A program made the position numbers and the translations under genes. Below are positions 62,105-64,000 of a stretch of DNA of 64,000 nucleotides, in pieces. Within the stretch, counting starts at the first letter, position 1, and each line of letters opens with the position of its first letter. This DNA comes from Sediminibacterium soli (GTDB taxonomy: Bacteria; Bacteroidota; Bacteroidia; Chitinophagales; Chitinophagaceae). The notes under the pieces were generated by a model that saw nothing but the letters and a program-made list of their open reading frames with translations, was not told the DNA's origin and searched no databases. The DNA is taken from contig NZ_JAACJR010000008.1 of assembly GCF_009939225.1 (NCBI RefSeq), positions 369,107-433,106 on the forward strand, given 5' to 3'.

Positions 62105-62220
62105 TTTTAGCCATGCCACTATCGCATTGCAGGGCCGGAAACGGGCCCGAGGATAGCCAATTCTCTTATACAGTGTTTAGGAATACACCCGCCGGGAGAT
62201 TCTTCTCCTGGCTTTTTTTT
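62105..62220 (+). ncRNA. Candidate structured small RNA
   Basis: Between genes (61960-62321 has no protein-coding signal) a TAAGTTTG -7 box is followed by about 115 bases with nested pairing. CTATC (62119-62123) pairs with GATAG (62152-62156), enclosing GGGCC (62132-62136) paired with GGCCC (62144-62148) and a GGAAACG loop. An intrinsic terminator follows: GCCGGGAG at 62191-62198, CTCCTGGC at 62205-62212 (one G-T pair), and eight T residues. The same bases could instead be a leader or a terminator of the upstream gene. I do not recognise the RNA as SRP, 6S, tmRNA or RNase P. Confidence 0.45.
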
Positions 62221-62321
62221 GTCGGGTGGGCTCCGATCCGGCCCATAAAATACTTTGACGCCCGTTGTCATTGAACGATATTTGTTTACCGGGGCGCAGC
62301 TTCCCAACCCAAGCCTGAATT

Positions 62322-63002
62322 ATGCATATACTGATCGTAGAAGACGAAAAAAAGATCGCCGATTCCCTGCAAAAAGGATTGGAAGAACTTGATTACCAGG
62401 TAACCGTTGCCTATGATGGCAAGATCGGTGAGAAACTGTTTTTCCAGCAGCGGTTCGACCTGATGATACTGGACATCAACCTGCCGGGTATCAACGGACT
62501 GGATCTGTGCCAGCACATACGCCAGCAGAACAAACAGGTGCCGATACTGATGCTGACCACTTTTGGTTCTGTTGCCGACAAGGTGGAAGGTTTCGATGCC
62601 GGGGCAGACGATTATATGGTCAAACCATTTTCGTTTGCCGAACTGGTGGTGCGCATCCGCGCCCTGTTAAAAAGAAGCAGCCAGGATGTGCAGCCCGTAG
62701 GTAATCTCCTGCAGTTCGCCGATCTTGAAATGAACCTTGATACCAAACAGGTGAGCAGGTCGGGCAAACCCATTGCGCTTACGGCAAAAGAGTTTCTGCT
62801 GCTCGAATACCTGCTGCGCAACAAGAAAAGAGTGGTAAGCCGCGCCGATATAGGCGAAAATGTCTGGAATATCGACTTCGACACCAATACCAATACCATC
62901 GAAGTGTACATCAACTACCTCCGTAAGAAGATCGACAAAGACAACCCCGTGAAGCTCATACACACCCAGGTGGGATTTGGTTATATTCTCAAAGAAGGAT
63001 GA
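62322..63002 (+). CDS. OmpR-family response regulator
   Basis: The 226-residue protein has a receiver domain (acidic pair in VEDEKK, phospho-Asp in LMILDINLPG, Thr in LMLTTFG, Lys in DYMVKPFSFAEL) and a C-terminal winged helix (LTAKEFLLLEYLLRNKKRVVSR, then NTIEVYINYLRKKID). It overlaps the next gene by four bases (ATGA), so the two form a coupled two-component system. The spacing and type recall metal- or envelope-stress systems of Bacteroidota (CusR-like), but the signal is unknown. Confidence 0.93.
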   Translation: MHILIVEDEKKIADSLQKGLEELDYQVTVAYDGKIGEKLFFQQRFDLMILDINLPGINGLDLCQHIRQQNKQVPILMLTTFGSVADKVEGFDAGADDYMVKPFSFAELVVRIRALLKRSSQDVQPVGNLLQFADLEMNLDTKQVSRSGKPIALTAKEFLLLEYLLRNKKRVVSRADIGENVWNIDFDTNTNTIEVYINYLRKKIDKDNPVKLIHTQVGFGYILKEG

Positions 63003-64000
63003 GGGTACGCTATATCATAACCATGGCATTTACGCTGCTCACCATGACGGTGCTGGCCGCGCTTTGCCTGATGATCTATTATATCACCGCCGAACAGCAG
63101 GCGCGTGATTTCCGGTTGCGTATGCGTAACAGGGCGCTTACCGCCGGTACCATGCTGGCGCATTTGCCCAAGAATGGCAATGAAATGCTCTCCACGCTCG
63201 ACAGCAATACGCTGGTGTACGAGAACATCAACGTTTATAATGAAAAGAACGAGATCATATACGAGTTCGACCGCAATAAATCCGACAGGTTGTTTGTGGA
63301 GGCCAAAACGCTCAGCGATGCAAGGCTGCAGGAAGAAGTGCGGGTTGCACAGGGAGAAAAACACATTATCGCCCTGTATTATGCCCAGGGTAAAGAGCCT
63401 ATCGTAGTGGTGGCCGCCGCCCGGGATGTGATCGGCACCAAAAACCTGCTGGACCTGCAGCAGACAATGGTGATCGCGTTTGTGGCAGGTACGCTGCTGG
63501 CGATTGTTACGGGCTGGCTTTTCAGCAGACAGCTGCTGAAGCCGCTCACCAAGATCTCGGAGAAAGTGAACAGCATCTCTGCAAACAATATCGAGGCGCG
63601 CCTGCCGGTGCCCGGCATCAACGACGAATGGAAGCGGCTGGCAGAGACTTTTAACAACCTGCTGCGGAGGCTGCAGGATTCGTTCGAGATACAGGGACGT
63701 TTTATCTCGAATGCATCGCATGAGCTGTCAACACCGTTAACAGCCGTGAGCAACCAGATAGATGTAACGCTGCAGAAAGAAAGAACCAACACGGAATATC
63801 TGGCCGTACTGGAATCGATACGCGGCGATGTGCAGCATATGACCGATCTCACGCAACACCTGCTTACCCTGGCGCGCACCGCACGCGGCGGCGCGGTGCA
63901 GACAAGCCCGATAAGGGTGGATGAGATATTGATGGAACTGCCCTCCCTGCTGAAAAAAATATCGGCCGATTATACCGCCATCGTTCATTTCGACGAATTG
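62999..64000 (+). CDS. Sensor histidine kinase, cut by the window edge
   Basis: The gene starts at an ATG overlapping the response-regulator stop and is open to the right edge (about 334 residues seen). A first transmembrane helix (YIITMAFTLLTMTVLAALCLMIYYI) is followed by a periplasmic domain of about 130 residues, a second helix (MVIAFVAGTLLAIVTGWLFS), a HAMP domain (LLKPLTKISEKVNSISANNIEARLP), and the H-box RFISNASHELSTPLTAVSNQ. The ATPase domain lies beyond the window. It should phosphorylate the upstream OmpR-type regulator. Confidence 0.9.
   Translation, partial: MRVRYIITMAFTLLTMTVLAALCLMIYYITAEQQARDFRLRMRNRALTAGTMLAHLPKNGNEMLSTLDSNTLVYENINVYNEKNEIIYEFDRNKSDRLFVEAKTLSDARLQEEVRVAQGEKHIIALYYAQGKEPIVVVAAARDVIGTKNLLDLQQTMVIAFVAGTLLAIVTGWLFSRQLLKPLTKISEKVNSISANNIEARLPVPGINDEWKRLAETFNNLLRRLQDSFEIQGRFISNASHELSTPLTAVSNQIDVTLQKERTNTEYLAVLESIRGDVQHMTDLTQHLLTLARTARGGAVQTSPIRVDEILMELPSLLKKISADYTAIVHFDEL

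Overview
The window is chromosomal DNA from a member of the Bacteroidota, most likely Chitinophagaceae. The evidence is SusC/SusD pairs, Oar-like and siderophore TonB receptors, DUF4142, DUF4251 and DUF3347 proteins, multi-PAS proteins, many secreted proteins with signal peptides or lipoboxes, and -7 promoter boxes of the TAnnTTTG type instead of sigma70 boxes. The genus cannot be fixed from this sequence. I saw no rRNA, tRNA, CRISPR array, insertion sequence or prophage.

Layout. 1-11.2 kb is a mixed housekeeping and envelope region: a tailed ferritin-like DUF892 protein, a CHAD protein, a DUF4142 lipoprotein, small hypothetical genes, an Oar-like TonB receptor, a CinA-type amidohydrolase, an erythromycin-esterase family enzyme, a DoxX-like protein, protein-L-isoaspartate methyltransferase and a DUF4251 protein. 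11.2-17.9 kb is a copper cluster on the minus strand: a multicopper oxidase fused to an outer-membrane-barrel-like tail, DUF3347, a copper chaperone, a CopA-type ATPase and two paralogous regulators that join a CxxC metal-binding N-terminus to an AraC helix-turn-helix. 17.9-25.2 kb holds two sensor kinases, a PAS protein without an ATPase domain, a short-chain dehydrogenase remnant and a siderophore receptor.

25.3-59.4 kb is the striking part. It has a SusC-SusD-M1 aminopeptidase-GH127 operon, a seven-haem c-type lipoprotein, and a complete 4-hydroxyproline catabolic operon (deaminase, semialdehyde dehydrogenase, hydroxyproline epimerase, FAD amino-acid dehydrogenase) that also encodes a secreted DUF885 peptidase, with a divergent AraC regulator. 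It continues with a galM-GH127-GH51-S9 peptidase operon, a Nudix-type AraR regulator and an araB-araD-araA-symporter operon. The beta-L-arabinofuranosidases (GH127), alpha-L-arabinofuranosidase (GH51), prolyl-type and other peptidases, arabinose catabolism and hydroxyproline catabolism together match plant hydroxyproline-rich glycoproteins such as extensins, in which Hyp carries short arabinofuranose chains. My main inference is that this is one locus for stripping arabinose from these proteins and then consuming both the sugar and the hydroxyproline. A 21-base element covering the -7 box is nearly identical (19 of 21) ahead of susC and of araB, with a weaker copy between araR and galM, so arabinose uptake and catabolism look co-regulated.

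59.4-64 kb has a VIT1/CCC1-like transporter, a YVTN beta-propeller protein, a secreted-protein gene broken by a frameshift just after its signal peptide, a candidate structured small RNA with its own promoter and terminator, and an OmpR-type response regulator overlapping a sensor kinase that runs off the right edge.
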